This document shows, piece by piece, positions 54,455 to 63,687 of a stretch of 64,000 nucleotides of DNA. A program made the translations under genes and the position numbers. Positions within the stretch are counted from its first letter, which is position 1; each line of letters begins with the position of its first letter. The DNA is taken from contig NZ_MJIC01000002.1 in the NCBI RefSeq assembly GCF_001758465.1, positions 62,001 to 126,000 of the forward strand, in the 5' to 3' direction. The DNA is from Marisediminitalea lipolytica (GTDB lineage: Bacteria > Pseudomonadota > Gammaproteobacteria > Enterobacterales > Alteromonadaceae). Under the pieces are notes generated by a model, which was not told the origin of the DNA, searched no databases, and saw nothing but the letters and a program-made list of their open reading frames with translations.

Positions 54455-54931
54455 TTATATTCATTAGGCGTTTGTCTCACCCCCGTAAACAAGAGTTAAT
54501 ACAGCAACCGTTTGCTTCCGGCAGTAAAATCAATTTGGTTCGGCCACCTTGCCGTTTTATCGGTGACATTCCATTTTTCTGCAACAGCGTAAATCGGGCC
54601 GAGATTGTTCATTATTATTGTTGCAGCAATATGACAAATTCGTTTGGGTTGACCCTCATTAATGAGTTGACAACACTTATTATTTTTATAATTTCCTGAA
54701 CGAACGGTCAGCATTTCACCGCGCTTATGCGAACTCTCGGCCCAGCTCACAAGCCCGGGTATATTCTTCGCACAACTACAATGAATAAACAGCGTTTAAG
54801 CAAATTCAAAGTTACTTGATGAATAAACCTGTTTTTCAGCAACTTACAACATCAAAATAAACTTACTTATTGCATTAAATAAGTTTAACTGTTCAAATTG
54901 GGTAATTAAATAAAACTAACTCTACACAATT
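54455..54931. other. AT-rich divergent regulatory gap
   Basis: 477 bp between the receptor and the next plus-strand gene. Features seen are a near-palindrome AGCAACCGTTTGCT (54503-54516, with a central CG as in LacI-family operators) and a 10-bp direct repeat ATGAATAAAC at 54781 and 54819. No gene was recognised. Confidence 0.4.
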
Positions 54932-55798
54932 TTGCATCGAATACGACTGAACCCAGTAACCAAATGGCTTTTTGTCGCTGCTATTTTTGTTTTTAGCGGC
55001 GTGCTGGGCTTTGTGCAAAACTTTGCCGAAATCGATGAAATTTCGCCGCAAACAACCAGTCAGTTAAGTTGTCCTTCATCGTTATCAGCTAATCGTAATA
55101 TCTTTACTGTATATTTAACCGAGCAATCCATTGCCGAAAGAGCGTTACCGTTATTGTGTGAAAACGGCGTTGTTAAACGCCAGTTTGGCAATGTAAAAAT
55201 TATCATAGGCCGCAATGACTTCGACACGTTCCGCTTCATCAATCACGGTGTACCGGAATTATCACTGGTAAAAAGCAACGTGGTTGATGCCTTTGGCGCA
55301 GATCGTATTTATCACTACGACAGTATTGCCGCCCATCCTGACTACGGCGCTTACTTTATTGCACTAAGGGAAAAACCCGCATTAAGTAAAGAATACTTAC
55401 TGGGCAAGCGAATCGGTATTCTCGATTACCCCAGCAGTCGCTCAGGACATATTGTGCCCAAGACAGTATTACAAAGGTTAGGGCTCAACGACTCAAACAT
55501 CAAGCTATTCTATTACAATTCGCATCAGGAGATGCGCAGAGCCCTGATGGCAGGCGAAGTCGACATTATCTCCAGCTACTGGGGCAAGGCAGACGAACAG
55601 GTGTTATCCAAAAACTACATTACCTCCCTGGAAGACAGCGTACCGGGTATGCGCTGGTATTTGAAAATGCAGGATAACAACACCGACTTACGTTGTGCAG
55701 TACAACAGGTTATCGCCCAGGTTGCCAATAATCATCCCCGAAAATATTACCGCGATGTGGTTATGTTCAACGAGTGTACGTCAAATGAAAACGTATGA
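54932..55798 (+). CDS. membrane-anchored PhnD-like periplasmic binding-domain protein
   Basis: 288-residue protein. A hydrophobic helix at residues about 13-27 (LFVAAIFVFSGVLGFV) is followed by a periplasmic-binding-protein type II-like domain; the LGKRIGILDYPSSRSGHIVPKTVLQRLGL and EMRRALMAGEVDIISSYWGKADEQV segments are typical of the PhnD/phosphonate-binding fold. No ATG exists near the start: the frame opens after a TAA at 54917 with ATT and TTG codons only, and TTG 54932 has no clear SD. No ABC transporter genes adjoin it. It overlaps the next gene by 14 bp, so the two are a unit. Role likely sensing, not transport, but this is inference. Confidence 0.6.
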   Translation: MHRIRLNPVTKWLFVAAIFVFSGVLGFVQNFAEIDEISPQTTSQLSCPSSLSANRNIFTVYLTEQSIAERALPLLCENGVVKRQFGNVKIIIGRNDFDTFRFINHGVPELSLVKSNVVDAFGADRIYHYDSIAAHPDYGAYFIALREKPALSKEYLLGKRIGILDYPSSRSGHIVPKTVLQRLGLNDSNIKLFYYNSHQEMRRALMAGEVDIISSYWGKADEQVLSKNYITSLEDSVPGMRWYLKMQDNNTDLRCAVQQVIAQVANNHPRKYYRDVVMFNECTSNENV

Positions 55799-56753
55799 TA
55801 TCACCCCCAATGACTGGCTAAAGGGCTTAATCGTTGTGCTCGTACTTTTTACAGTGTTTCAAACCGGAGCCCTTATAGGGCAAGGAAGTGCTGGCCTGTA
55901 CACCGACCACGAAACAATCGATCAAATACGTTCACGGATCAGTCTCGATCTGCAGTTTTTGGATGTGGGTAATCACACTCTGAAAACCCCGCCAAATCAC
56001 GAAACACTGAGACACTATATATCCCGAATCAATACCATACTGAGTGATAAAAATACCGGTGTAAAATTACTGGCGATTCAATCTGTGACCGCAGACTCCC
56101 AGGCGCTTAATGAGAACGAGCGCATTATTAAGTTTACGCTTCATAATTCAGAGCAGTCCGTCAATGTTCAATTAGCTGCTGTACCCATCTACCAGTTTTT
56201 TGCTTTAAGCCCGCTAGCTCTGGTTGCCTCCTTGCTGATTGCCCCTTTGTTTGTTAAAGCAAAGCTAAATCCAAGAGTAACCAAGACTCCACCATCACCG
56301 GTCGTAATTCCGGAAATTAAGGTTACACCCAAACTCACCATTAACCTTACCGAGAAAACCATCGGTAATGGTGTTAATGACGTTACCGTGCAATTGCAGA
56401 ACAAACCGTTATGCTTTTACACCGCTCTGCTGCATTACTGCATTGAAAATCCCGATGCGGCACTGATGCATCATAAGGATATCCCACCAGAGCTGACAAA
56501 TCTGGCCACTAAAGTGTTTACTCGCTTGATGGAGCTGGGTCATACCAAACGCAAACGTCCGGATTTCAACGCTAACCTCGATAAAACCCTTAGCGAAATT
56601 CGCGCCGCGCTCGAGGAAGTCTTTGTCGGTTTCAGTGACGAAAAGATTCGCTACTATCCGCCCCGCGCACAGGGTGAGGGCTCCCGTTCCAAGCAACATT
56701 CCTATGCCTTACCGGTTCTCAGTCACGACGATGTCGTGATAATCGGCGAATAA
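55785..56753 (+). CDS. two-helix membrane protein of unknown function
   Basis: 322-residue protein starting MKTYDITPNDW at the ATG 55785. One helix lies near residues 13-33 (LIVVLVLFTVFQTGALIG) and a second near 140-160 (FFALSPLALVASLLIAPLFV), so residues about 35-140 should be periplasmic and the rest cytoplasmic. The cytoplasmic tail contains a Pro-rich linker and a helical region (NKPLCFYTALLHYC ... LTNLATKVFTRLMELGHTKRKRPDFNANLDKTLSEIRAALEEV) that looks like a compact, possibly winged-helix domain. No family was recognised. It overlaps the PhnD-like gene by 14 bp, suggesting a periplasmic sensor plus membrane transducer. Confidence 0.5.
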   Translation: MKTYDITPNDWLKGLIVVLVLFTVFQTGALIGQGSAGLYTDHETIDQIRSRISLDLQFLDVGNHTLKTPPNHETLRHYISRINTILSDKNTGVKLLAIQSVTADSQALNENERIIKFTLHNSEQSVNVQLAAVPIYQFFALSPLALVASLLIAPLFVKAKLNPRVTKTPPSPVVIPEIKVTPKLTINLTEKTIGNGVNDVTVQLQNKPLCFYTALLHYCIENPDAALMHHKDIPPELTNLATKVFTRLMELGHTKRKRPDFNANLDKTLSEIRAALEEVFVGFSDEKIRYYPPRAQGEGSRSKQHSYALPVLSHDDVVIIGE

Positions 56754-56990
56754 TCGCAGAAAGCGCACTTTACACGCTCATTCAGTGCTGTTTGAGAGAT
56801 AGTTTGCAAGGCGCGAAAACAATGGTAACCTGAATGAATGGTCAGCATTATAATGCGAAGACTATCCATTTGCCGGCGTGTTCAATCATGTCCGAGAGGC
56901 GCAATCTGATATAAAGCCCCCCGACTGTGTAGGCCCAATCCACACGGTGCATTTGCATAGCTTTGCTATAACTAGAATACGTTTTCCACT
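56754..56990. other. intergenic gap before the uridine kinase
   Basis: 237 bp without a recognised gene. A TTGCAT hexamer at 56953-56958 and a TAGAAT at 56973-56978 resemble promoter elements for the kinase gene, but their 14-bp spacing is short. Confidence 0.3.
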
Positions 56991-57614
56991 ATGCAAAAAC
57001 CCCTGATTATCGCTATTTCCGGCGCTTCCGGCTCGGGTAAATCCCTTTTCACCGAGAACCTGATTAACGCGTTTTCGGAACAAGGCAGACCCGTTCAGAT
57101 CCTGCGTGAAGATCACTATTATCGCGCCCAGGATCATCTGCCCATGGAAGCCCGGGAAAAAAACAACTACGATCATCCCAACGCTTTCGAACACGAATTA
57201 TTAAAAGCTCACCTGGGTGCACTGCGTAATGGCGAGCCCATTGATTATCCGCATTATTGCTTTAAAACCCACACTCGCCTGCCCAAGACAGAGCGATTAC
57301 AACCCGCTCCCGTGGTCATTCTGGAAGGCATTATGTTGCTGGCCCGGGTGGAGCTACTGCCGTTGTATGATGTAAAAATCTTTATCGACACGCCGCTGGA
57401 TATTTGCCTGATGCGCCGCATGATGCGGGATGTCAGGGATCGGGGACGGACCATGGAGTCGGTTGCCAAGCAATACGAACAAACCGTTAAGCCCATGTAC
57501 CATCAGTTTATTGAACCCAGTCGGTTTACTGCTGATGTTGTAGTAACCCAGGGCGGCAAAAATCAAATCGCGCTGGACGTTATCAAATCTCACATACAAC
57601 AATTTATTAAGTAA
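56991..57614 (+). CDS. udk: uridine kinase-family protein
   Basis: 207-residue P-loop kinase (GASGSGKS at residues about 11-18) that phosphorylates uridine or cytidine. The segments [33 protein letters not shown] and [10 protein letters not shown], then [47 protein letters not shown], match uridine kinase. There is no strong ribosome site. It is followed after 11 bp by a nucleoside transporter gene, which supports pyrimidine nucleoside salvage. Confidence 0.9.
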   Translation: MQKPLIIAISGASGSGKSLFTENLINAFSEQGRPVQILREDHYYRAQDHLPMEAREKNNYDHPNAFEHELLKAHLGALRNGEPIDYPHYCFKTHTRLPKTERLQPAPVVILEGIMLLARVELLPLYDVKIFIDTPLDICLMRRMMRDVRDRGRTMESVAKQYEQTVKPMYHQFIEPSRFTADVVVTQGGKNQIALDVIKSHIQQFIK

Positions 57615-57625
57615 AGGATTACCCC

Positions 57626-58837
57626 ATGATAAGTTTACTGGGCGTTGCCCTGCTGTTAGCTATTGCACTGGCGTTGTCGAGCGATCGACGTTCTATTAAC
57701 TGGCGTACCGTGGGTGGTGCCTTTGCCATTCAGGCAGTTATTGGCGGCTTTATCCTGTATTCGGATCTTGGCATTAAGCTGCTGCTAAAAACCACCGAAT
57801 TTGTGCAGAATATCATTGATTACAGCCAGGACGGGATTAACTTTGTATTTGGTCCAATTGGTGACAAATCCCTTGGTTTTATATTTGCTTTCAACGTGTT
57901 ACCGGTAATCATTTTCTTTTCTTCACTGATTGCCGTGCTTTATCACCTGAAAGTAATGAACATCATTATCCGCTTAATTGGCGGACTATTGGAAAAAGCC
58001 CTTAAAACCAGTCGTCCGGAGTCTATGTCTGCAGCTGCCAATATCTTTGTTGGCCAGACCGAAGCGCCTTTAGTGGTCCGCCCGTTTATTCCTAACATGA
58101 CCCGTTCTGAGTTATTTGCCATTATGGTTGGCGGCTTAGCCTCAATAGCAGGTTCGGTTATGGCCGGTTACGCCGGCATGGGCGTTGAGCTTAAGTATTT
58201 GCTGGCGGCCAGCTTTATGGCCGCGCCAGGCGGTTTGTTAATGGCTAAAATTATGCTGCCGGAAACCGCCAAACCGCACAATGAACTGAATAAAAGCGAA
58301 GAAGAAAAAACACACTACGCTAACGTGTTTGACGCGGCAGCAAGCGGTGCAGCATCGGGCTTACAGCTGGCGCTTAATGTAGGCGCTATGTTGTTGGCAT
58401 TTGTGGCGTTGATTGCCATGTTAAACGGCATTATTAGTTGGGCCGGTGGATTGTTTGGTCTGGAAAACCTCACCATCCAGCAAATCCTTGGCTTCCTGCT
58501 GCAACCACTGGCCTGGGCGCTTGGTGTGCCCTGGTCTGAAGCACAAATTGCCGGAAGTTTTATTGGCCAGAAAATCGTGGTTAACGAGTTTATTGCTTAT
58601 CTTGATTTTATTGCCGCCAAACCAGAGCTTTCCACACTGAGTCAGGCAATTATCACGTTTGCCCTTTGCGGTTTTGCTAATTTGTCATCCATCGCCATTC
58701 TTATGGGTGGTATTGGAGCCATGGCGCCCACTCGTCGCAAAGAAATAGCACAATTAGGACTGAAGGCCGTTTTTGCTGCCACCTTATCTAATCTGATGAG
58801 TGCCGCACTGGCAGGCTTTTACCTCTCACTCGGCTGA
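57626..58837 (+). CDS. NupC-family nucleoside transporter
   Basis: 403-residue concentrative nucleoside transporter with the CNT-family segments [60 protein letters not shown] and [50 protein letters not shown]. About ten membrane helices. AAAGGA precedes the ATG. In this family nucleosides enter with H+ or Na+. It is co-transcribed with the uridine kinase, giving uptake and phosphorylation in one unit. Confidence 0.92.
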   Translation: MISLLGVALLLAIALALSSDRRSINWRTVGGAFAIQAVIGGFILYSDLGIKLLLKTTEFVQNIIDYSQDGINFVFGPIGDKSLGFIFAFNVLPVIIFFSSLIAVLYHLKVMNIIIRLIGGLLEKALKTSRPESMSAAANIFVGQTEAPLVVRPFIPNMTRSELFAIMVGGLASIAGSVMAGYAGMGVELKYLLAASFMAAPGGLLMAKIMLPETAKPHNELNKSEEEKTHYANVFDAAASGAASGLQLALNVGAMLLAFVALIAMLNGIISWAGGLFGLENLTIQQILGFLLQPLAWALGVPWSEAQIAGSFIGQKIVVNEFIAYLDFIAAKPELSTLSQAIITFALCGFANLSSIAILMGGIGAMAPTRRKEIAQLGLKAVFAATLSNLMSAALAGFYLSLG

Positions 58838-58886
58838 TTTCTGCGGGCTGTAACCTTCCGGCTTGATGTGCATCAACGCCAGGGAG

Positions 58887-58914
58887 TTGCAGCCCCTTAA
58901 AGCCACCTTATAAT
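58887..58914 (+). promoter_or_regulatory. sigma70-type promoter of the 2OG oxygenase gene
   Basis: TTGCAG at 58887-58892 and TATAAT at 58909-58914 with a 16-bp spacer lie 32 bp before the ATG at 58946. The -10 is perfect; the -35 is a partial match. Confidence 0.55.
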
Positions 58915-58945
58915 TGACAAAAAAACAGAACGACAGGAACCCTCA

Positions 58946-59785
58946 ATGAATTTAGTTGCCGTTGATTATCAGGCAGACAACGCTGCCGAGTTATTTGCCA
59001 AATCACTGCACGAAACCGGCTTTGGTGTACTGAAAAATCACCCTATTCAGAAACAGCTGGTCGAAGATATTTACCAGACCTGGCAGGCTTTTTTCGACAG
59101 CGAAGAAAAATTTGATTACGCCTACAACAAAGACACCCAGGACGGCTATTTTTCCAAGTCGGTATCCGAAGTGGCCAAAGGCTTTAAGAAAAAAGACATT
59201 AAGGAATACTTTCACTACTACCCCTGGGGAATGTGTCCCCCAGCGCTCAAAGCACAGCTGGCCGACTATTATACCAAAGCCACCGGCCTGGCTGCCGAAC
59301 TGCTAAGCTGGGTGGAAGAAAACGCGCCAGAAGAAGTGAAAGCGAACTTTAATGAGCCACTACCACAAATGATTAACGGTAGTGAGCAAACCCTGTTACG
59401 CGTTCTGCATTACCCGCCACTGGATGGTAATGAAGAACCCGATGCGATCCGTGCGGCAGCCCATGGCGACATTAACCTGTTAACCGTATTACCTGCCGCC
59501 AACGAACCCGGCTTGCAGGTTCAACGTAAGGACGGTTCCTGGATGGACGTGCCCTGCGATTTTGGTACGCTGATTGTCAACATCGGTGATATGTTGCAGG
59601 AGGCCAGTGGTGGCTATTATCCGTCAACCATCCACCGGGTAATCAATCCTGACGGCGCTGATATGACCAAATCCCGTATTTCATTACCGCTGTTTTTGCA
59701 TCCCCGTCCGGATGTAAAACTGTCCGAACGCTATACTGCTGAGTCTTACCTGCAAGAACGTCTGCGCGAACTTGGCGTTATCTAA
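58946..59785 (+). CDS. isopenicillin-N-synthase-like 2OG-Fe(II) oxygenase
   Basis: 279-residue non-haem iron oxygenase. An N-terminal DIOX_N-like part (DNAAELFAKSLHETGFGVLKNHPIQKQLVEDIYQTWQAFF) precedes the jelly roll with Fe ligands H and D in AAHGDINLLTVLP (near residue 173-175) and H in STIHRVINP (near 231), and the 2OG Arg in RISLPLFLHP (near 243). It has its own promoter and terminator. Substrate is unknown; bacterial relatives are often annotated generically. Confidence 0.82.
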   Translation: MNLVAVDYQADNAAELFAKSLHETGFGVLKNHPIQKQLVEDIYQTWQAFFDSEEKFDYAYNKDTQDGYFSKSVSEVAKGFKKKDIKEYFHYYPWGMCPPALKAQLADYYTKATGLAAELLSWVEENAPEEVKANFNEPLPQMINGSEQTLLRVLHYPPLDGNEEPDAIRAAAHGDINLLTVLPAANEPGLQVQRKDGSWMDVPCDFGTLIVNIGDMLQEASGGYYPSTIHRVINPDGADMTKSRISLPLFLHPRPDVKLSERYTAESYLQERLRELGVI

Positions 59786-59805
59786 GCAAGGTATTGAATT
59801 ATCAT

Positions 59806-59840
59806 AACAAAGCGGAGGTAAATCTCCGCTTTGTTGTTTT
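59806..59840. terminator. bidirectional terminator, oxygenase / M28 peptidase
   Basis: AACAAAGCGGAG (59806-59817) pairs exactly with CTCCGCTTTGTT (59824-59835) around a six-base loop, followed by GTTTT on the plus strand. Its right edge touches the stop of the convergent peptidase gene at 59839. Confidence 0.85.
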
Positions 59841-60747
59841 AATGTTGTGCGCATAACGCATCTAATTGCTGTAAATACTGCCAGGCTATATCCACCGTTT
59901 TAGCGTAAAACTCCCGATCGATACGCGAGACAGTATCCCGCGGGGTGTGATAATAATTATGCCGACCCACACCTAAAAATAAAAAGGGAATACCCTGCTC
60001 GGCAAACGCCGCGTGATCGCTGACTTTACGCCTGTCCGATAAGTTCGGAAACCGTCCTACCCGGCGCCTTTCATCGGTTGCTATCATTGGCATATTGCTG
60101 GCAATTTCAATGTCTTCAATCAAACGATTAAATCGTGGATGGCTAAGGTTACCGCTCACCAGAACTTCTTCACGACCACCAGGTTGGGAGAGCATATCGA
60201 GATTCAGATTGACAAAAATGGTGTCGGACTCAAGTAGCCCGGCCTTTACAAACGCCCGCGCGCCCAACAGCCCGTGCTCCTCGGCGTCAGGTGCTAAAAA
60301 AACCTGGTGGCATTGCCGCGACTGCGCCTGACTTTGCGCAGCAAGGTACAGCATGGCGGCCACGCCACTGGCATTATCATCAGCGCCGTTAAAAATTCGT
60401 CTTCCCTTGCGGCCTATATGGTCGTAGTGAGCACTTACCACAATATAGCGCTCAATTTTTCCGTCCAGCTTACCCACAATATTGGTCCCGTTAATTTGCT
60501 TACCTTTATTCTCAGCGCTAAAGGGGTGAGTAAAACTATCCAGCGAGTGAAGCGGCAATAGCCCAATTTCTTTGTAACGACTGATAATGTATTGCCGACT
60601 AAGCGCAGAGCCATTGCTGCCCGCAGCCCGGCCTTCCATGCTGTCATCGGCGAGCACTGTAACATCTCTCATCCACACCGGCTCGGAGGCATACCCTAAT
60701 ACCGGTGCCAACAACAAAAAAATAGCGACAATCCGGCCAAGTTTCAT
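59839..60747 (-). CDS. secreted M28-family zinc peptidase
   Basis: 302-residue exopeptidase with a signal peptide (cleavage near YAS-EP, residue 21). Zinc-site motifs of family M28 are SAHYDHIG (near residues 106-113), GADDNASGVAAML (near 121-133), DAEEHGLLGARAF (near 154-166) and the C-terminal His in RHNYYHTPRDT. Likely a periplasmic or exported aminopeptidase. Its start overlaps the TPR lipoprotein stop by 4 bp. Confidence 0.88.
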   Translation of the reverse strand: MKLGRIVAIFLLLAPVLGYASEPVWMRDVTVLADDSMEGRAAGSNGSALSRQYIISRYKEIGLLPLHSLDSFTHPFSAENKGKQINGTNIVGKLDGKIERYIVVSAHYDHIGRKGRRIFNGADDNASGVAAMLYLAAQSQAQSRQCHQVFLAPDAEEHGLLGARAFVKAGLLESDTIFVNLNLDMLSQPGGREEVLVSGNLSHPRFNRLIEDIEIASNMPMIATDERRRVGRFPNLSDRRKVSDHAAFAEQGIPFLFLGVGRHNYYHTPRDTVSRIDREFYAKTVDIAWQYLQQLDALCAQH

Positions 60748-61907
60748 TTCGTTTGCTCCTCAACATAATCATTTAATACCAATAGTTTGGCTTCGTACCG
60801 CTGGCGATCCACATGCTGTTCGGCGTTACTCAGGGCGCGCTGCAGCAGAGCCTGTGCATCGTCTTTATGGCCGACAGCCAGCGCAGTCTTACTCATGGCA
60901 AAGAGCACCAGGTGATTACTCCTGTCGAGGCGATAGGCTTTGCGGTAATAACTTTTCGCCAGTGCAATCTGGCCTTTATCAAAGGCTTCATCGCCCAGAT
61001 TTAAATGGTAATAAGGGTTACTCTGGCGCAGTTGGTAAACTTCACTGGCGAGTTTTTCAGCCTGTTCTGGTCGGCCGGTGAGGCGATAAAGAATAGCTAG
61101 GTTTTCTCTGACCGTAAGATTCTCCGGCTCCAGGGCCAGTACTTTTTGATAGGCTTCTTCGGCGTATTGATGGTGCCCGGCTAAACGATAGAGTACGCCC
61201 AGGTTAAGCCACGCCGCTGTCAGTGTATCGTCCTGCTGCAACGCCGCCTGTAAATAACGAAACGCCACCGGAAAAACCCGGTTAACCAGAGCATCCGATG
61301 CTTTATTGTTGTAGTACATGGCCAGAGCCCGGCGCACAGAAATGGGCTGAGCCTTAAATTGCAGCGCCCTCATTCGCGCGTCGAAGTCTACCAGCCGGGA
61401 CGATTTCCAGTTGCCCTGAAAGTCGGTTAGCCGCACATTTACATGGCCGTTTAACAGGCTGAAGCCTTGCTTTCGGGTCCAGTATTCGGGTATTTCGACT
61501 TCCTGTAGCGTTGCTTTGAGGCCAAGTTCACGCGCAAGCGCATAGGTCATCAGCGTTAAGGACAAACAGTTAGCCTGACGACTGGTAAAGGTCTCAGACA
61601 CCGTGGAATTAGCATGGCTGTAGTACCGAACATCCAGCTGTTGTTTGGCAAACATGCTTTCTATTAATTCATCCAGTACAGAGTTCTGCTTGCGTGTTGC
61701 ATCCAGCGTAATGTGACTAAGATAACGCTTAGCCGCTGTGGGCAAACGCAGGATTTCATCAACAGGTTCGACTTTGATGGCGTTTGCTGTGGGAAAACCC
61801 GCCATATAGACGGGAAAACCGCCTTCGTGTCTTACAGACTCAGAGCTGGCACAGCCGCCGATAAGCAGCACACCGCTCAATACGACAATCAATACCAGAA
61901 CTTTCAT
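60744..61907 (-). CDS. lipoprotein with transglutaminase-like and TPR regions
   Basis: 387-residue lipoprotein; the signal ends in LLIGGC with C18 as the lipidated residue from the ATG at 61907 (GGAG upstream). Residues about 70-150 resemble a transglutaminase-like cysteine-hydrolase core (TVSETFTSRQANCLSLTLMTYALARELGLKATLQEVEIPEYW, with NGHVNVRL giving a possible His). Residues about 200-360 are tetratricopeptide repeats (AWLNLGVLYRLAGHHQYAEEAYQKVLALEPENLTVRENLAILYRLTGRPEQAEKL). It overlaps the M28 gene by 4 bp and precedes it on the strand, so the two are co-translated. Function unknown. Confidence 0.75.
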   Translation of the reverse strand: MKVLVLIVVLSGVLLIGGCASSESVRHEGGFPVYMAGFPTANAIKVEPVDEILRLPTAAKRYLSHITLDATRKQNSVLDELIESMFAKQQLDVRYYSHANSTVSETFTSRQANCLSLTLMTYALARELGLKATLQEVEIPEYWTRKQGFSLLNGHVNVRLTDFQGNWKSSRLVDFDARMRALQFKAQPISVRRALAMYYNNKASDALVNRVFPVAFRYLQAALQQDDTLTAAWLNLGVLYRLAGHHQYAEEAYQKVLALEPENLTVRENLAILYRLTGRPEQAEKLASEVYQLRQSNPYYHLNLGDEAFDKGQIALAKSYYRKAYRLDRSNHLVLFAMSKTALAVGHKDDAQALLQRALSNAEQHVDRQRYEAKLLVLNDYVEEQTK

Positions 61908-62078
61908 AGGCGACTCCAGGTGCCAGCTTCTGGTTATAATGTAGCACAAACAGTCAAAATTAACATTTTAATAACATTATATTCCGTTACTTTTTGACGA
62001 GGATAACTTATGCTGAAGTGTCGATAATTTATACTAATCGTTACCTTCTACCGGCAGCAGGTAAATACAAGGAGTCAC

Positions 62079-62846
62079 ATGAAACGCGTGGTGTTCAATC
62101 AAAAAGGTGGGGTGGGAAAATCAACAATCAGTACCAATCTGGCAGCTGAAAGTGCCTTAAGGGGATACAAAACCCTGTTGGTTGACCTCGATGCTCAGGG
62201 CAATAGCACCCATTATGCCGGCATAGACATCAACGAAGACACACTCACTGTGGCAGATATGTTTAAACAAATTGTTGGCTGGTTCTCCAAACCACAGCCG
62301 CCAACGGCCTTTGTTCAGCAAACCGCCTTTGAAAACCTGTATGTGCTGCCCGCCGATCCGACTCTGGCTACCATAGAGCGGGAGCTGGAATCCCGCTATA
62401 AAATGTTTAAATTGCGTGAAACGCTGGAGGCACTAAGCGAAGAATTTGAACGCATTTACATTGATACACCGCCCAACTTTAATTTTTATTCCAAAGCAGC
62501 GCTGATTGCGGCCGATGAATTTTTAGTGCCCTTTGATTGCGATCATTTTTCTGCCCAGGCTATCGAGCGATTATTAGAAAATGTGATGGAAATCAAAGAG
62601 GATCATAATCAGGATTTGACTCTGTCGGGCGTGGTTATCAACCAGTATAATGCCCAGGCAAAACTGCCTTCGACCCTGATTGGTGAACTGCAGGAAAAAG
62701 GATTGCCATTGTTTGAAACACGTTTGAGCAGTTCTGTTAAGGTAAAAGAGTCACACTCTCACCGCACACCGCTGCCATTTTTAATGCCCAGCCACAAAGT
62801 GACCAAACAGATTGCGGCACTGCTGGACGAAGTAGAACAGCGCTAG
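62079..62846 (+). CDS. solo ParA-family ATPase
   Basis: 255-residue MinD/ParA-type ATPase. The deviant Walker A is KGGVGKSTISTN (near residues 8-19) with the signature Lys, Walker A' is LLVDLDAQGNSTHY (near 34-47), and Walker B is IYIDTPPNF (near 125-133). GGAG lies before the ATG. No parB gene or ParB-like partner adjoins it. Such orphan ParAs may position chemoreceptors, flagella or other cargo; the chemoreceptor-like gene 840 bp downstream is worth noting but is separated by an opposite-strand gene. Confidence 0.85.
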   Translation: MKRVVFNQKGGVGKSTISTNLAAESALRGYKTLLVDLDAQGNSTHYAGIDINEDTLTVADMFKQIVGWFSKPQPPTAFVQQTAFENLYVLPADPTLATIERELESRYKMFKLRETLEALSEEFERIYIDTPPNFNFYSKAALIAADEFLVPFDCDHFSAQAIERLLENVMEIKEDHNQDLTLSGVVINQYNAQAKLPSTLIGELQEKGLPLFETRLSSSVKVKESHSHRTPLPFLMPSHKVTKQIAALLDEVEQR

Positions 62847-62857
62847 GCGCACATCAC

Positions 62858-63499
62858 TCAAAACGCGGTTGTCTGGCCTAAATCAAACAACAGCGTGGCG
62901 CCAAGCCCAAGAAAAATCAGTCCCACGAGCTGTTCCTGGCGAACAGCAACCCGTGGGCTTTTGGCCATCCATCGCCCAAGCTGATGCGATAACTGCACCA
63001 CCAGTAAGTCGCAGCACAAGGCAATACCACTAAACAGTAAGCCCAGCACCAGCAGGTCATTAACCAGCATGTCTCCCGTCGCGTGGGTAAACTGGGGTAA
63101 AAAGGCAATAAAGAATAATGCGGTTTTAGGGTTACTCAGTTCCACCAGCAGGCTTCTGGAAACGATTTGGCGAGTAGTCGCCTGCACAGGCTTGCGCAGA
63201 TGTGGCGCAGTGGCAAATCGCAGCGCATTCACTCCCAGGTAAATCAGGTAAAGCGCGCCCAGCACTTTAATCAGCGTAAAGATAACCGGCACGTAAAGTA
63301 TCAGCGCAGCAAGTCCGAAGGCTGTAGCAATTGCGTAACTGGAGGAGCCTATTGCCATTCCCAGCGCTGCGGCAGTGCCACCGCTACGCCCGGAACCCAG
63401 GGTACAGGCGAGGATATACAGATTCGATGGGCCTGGTGACAAGCTGATAATCAACGTAGCAAAAACAAAAGCCAGCAGGGTATCGGGAGTTAAGGTCAT
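62858..63499 (-). CDS. LysE/RhtB-family amino-acid exporter
   Basis: 213-residue membrane protein with about six helices. The N-terminus FVFATLIISLSPGPSNLYILACTLGSGRSGGTAAALGMAIG contains the family's SPGPSNLYI signature, and LVELSNPKTALFFIAFLPQF near residue 115-134 is the second one. The substrate could be homoserine, threonine or other amino acids. The gene is convergent with ParA (11 bp between stops) and single on its strand. Confidence 0.85.
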   Translation of the reverse strand: MTLTPDTLLAFVFATLIISLSPGPSNLYILACTLGSGRSGGTAAALGMAIGSSSYAIATAFGLAALILYVPVIFTLIKVLGALYLIYLGVNALRFATAPHLRKPVQATTRQIVSRSLLVELSNPKTALFFIAFLPQFTHATGDMLVNDLLVLGLLFSGIALCCDLLVVQLSHQLGRWMAKSPRVAVRQEQLVGLIFLGLGATLLFDLGQTTAF

Positions 63500-63687
63500 G
63501 AATCAGATTACTTTCTTATTAGTAACAATGCGGCCGGCTGGCGTTGTTATGGTTGCAACACAAATATAACAATTACTGTTCAACCATGCGGCAAAAATCC
63601 ACAGCGTTACTATACTCTAGGTTCGGTCCCGAATAAATATCAGTACTTCTGAGTCAGGCAGTCCAGATACGCAACCAAGAGTAAACT

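Noticed and set aside
55110-55125. LexA-like CTGTATATTTAA sequence
   Set aside because: It is inside a coding region and lacks the closing CAG at the correct spacing.
60587-61081. 164-residue plus-strand ORF
   Set aside because: It crosses the overlap of the M28 and TPR genes on the opposite strand and has no recognisable domain.
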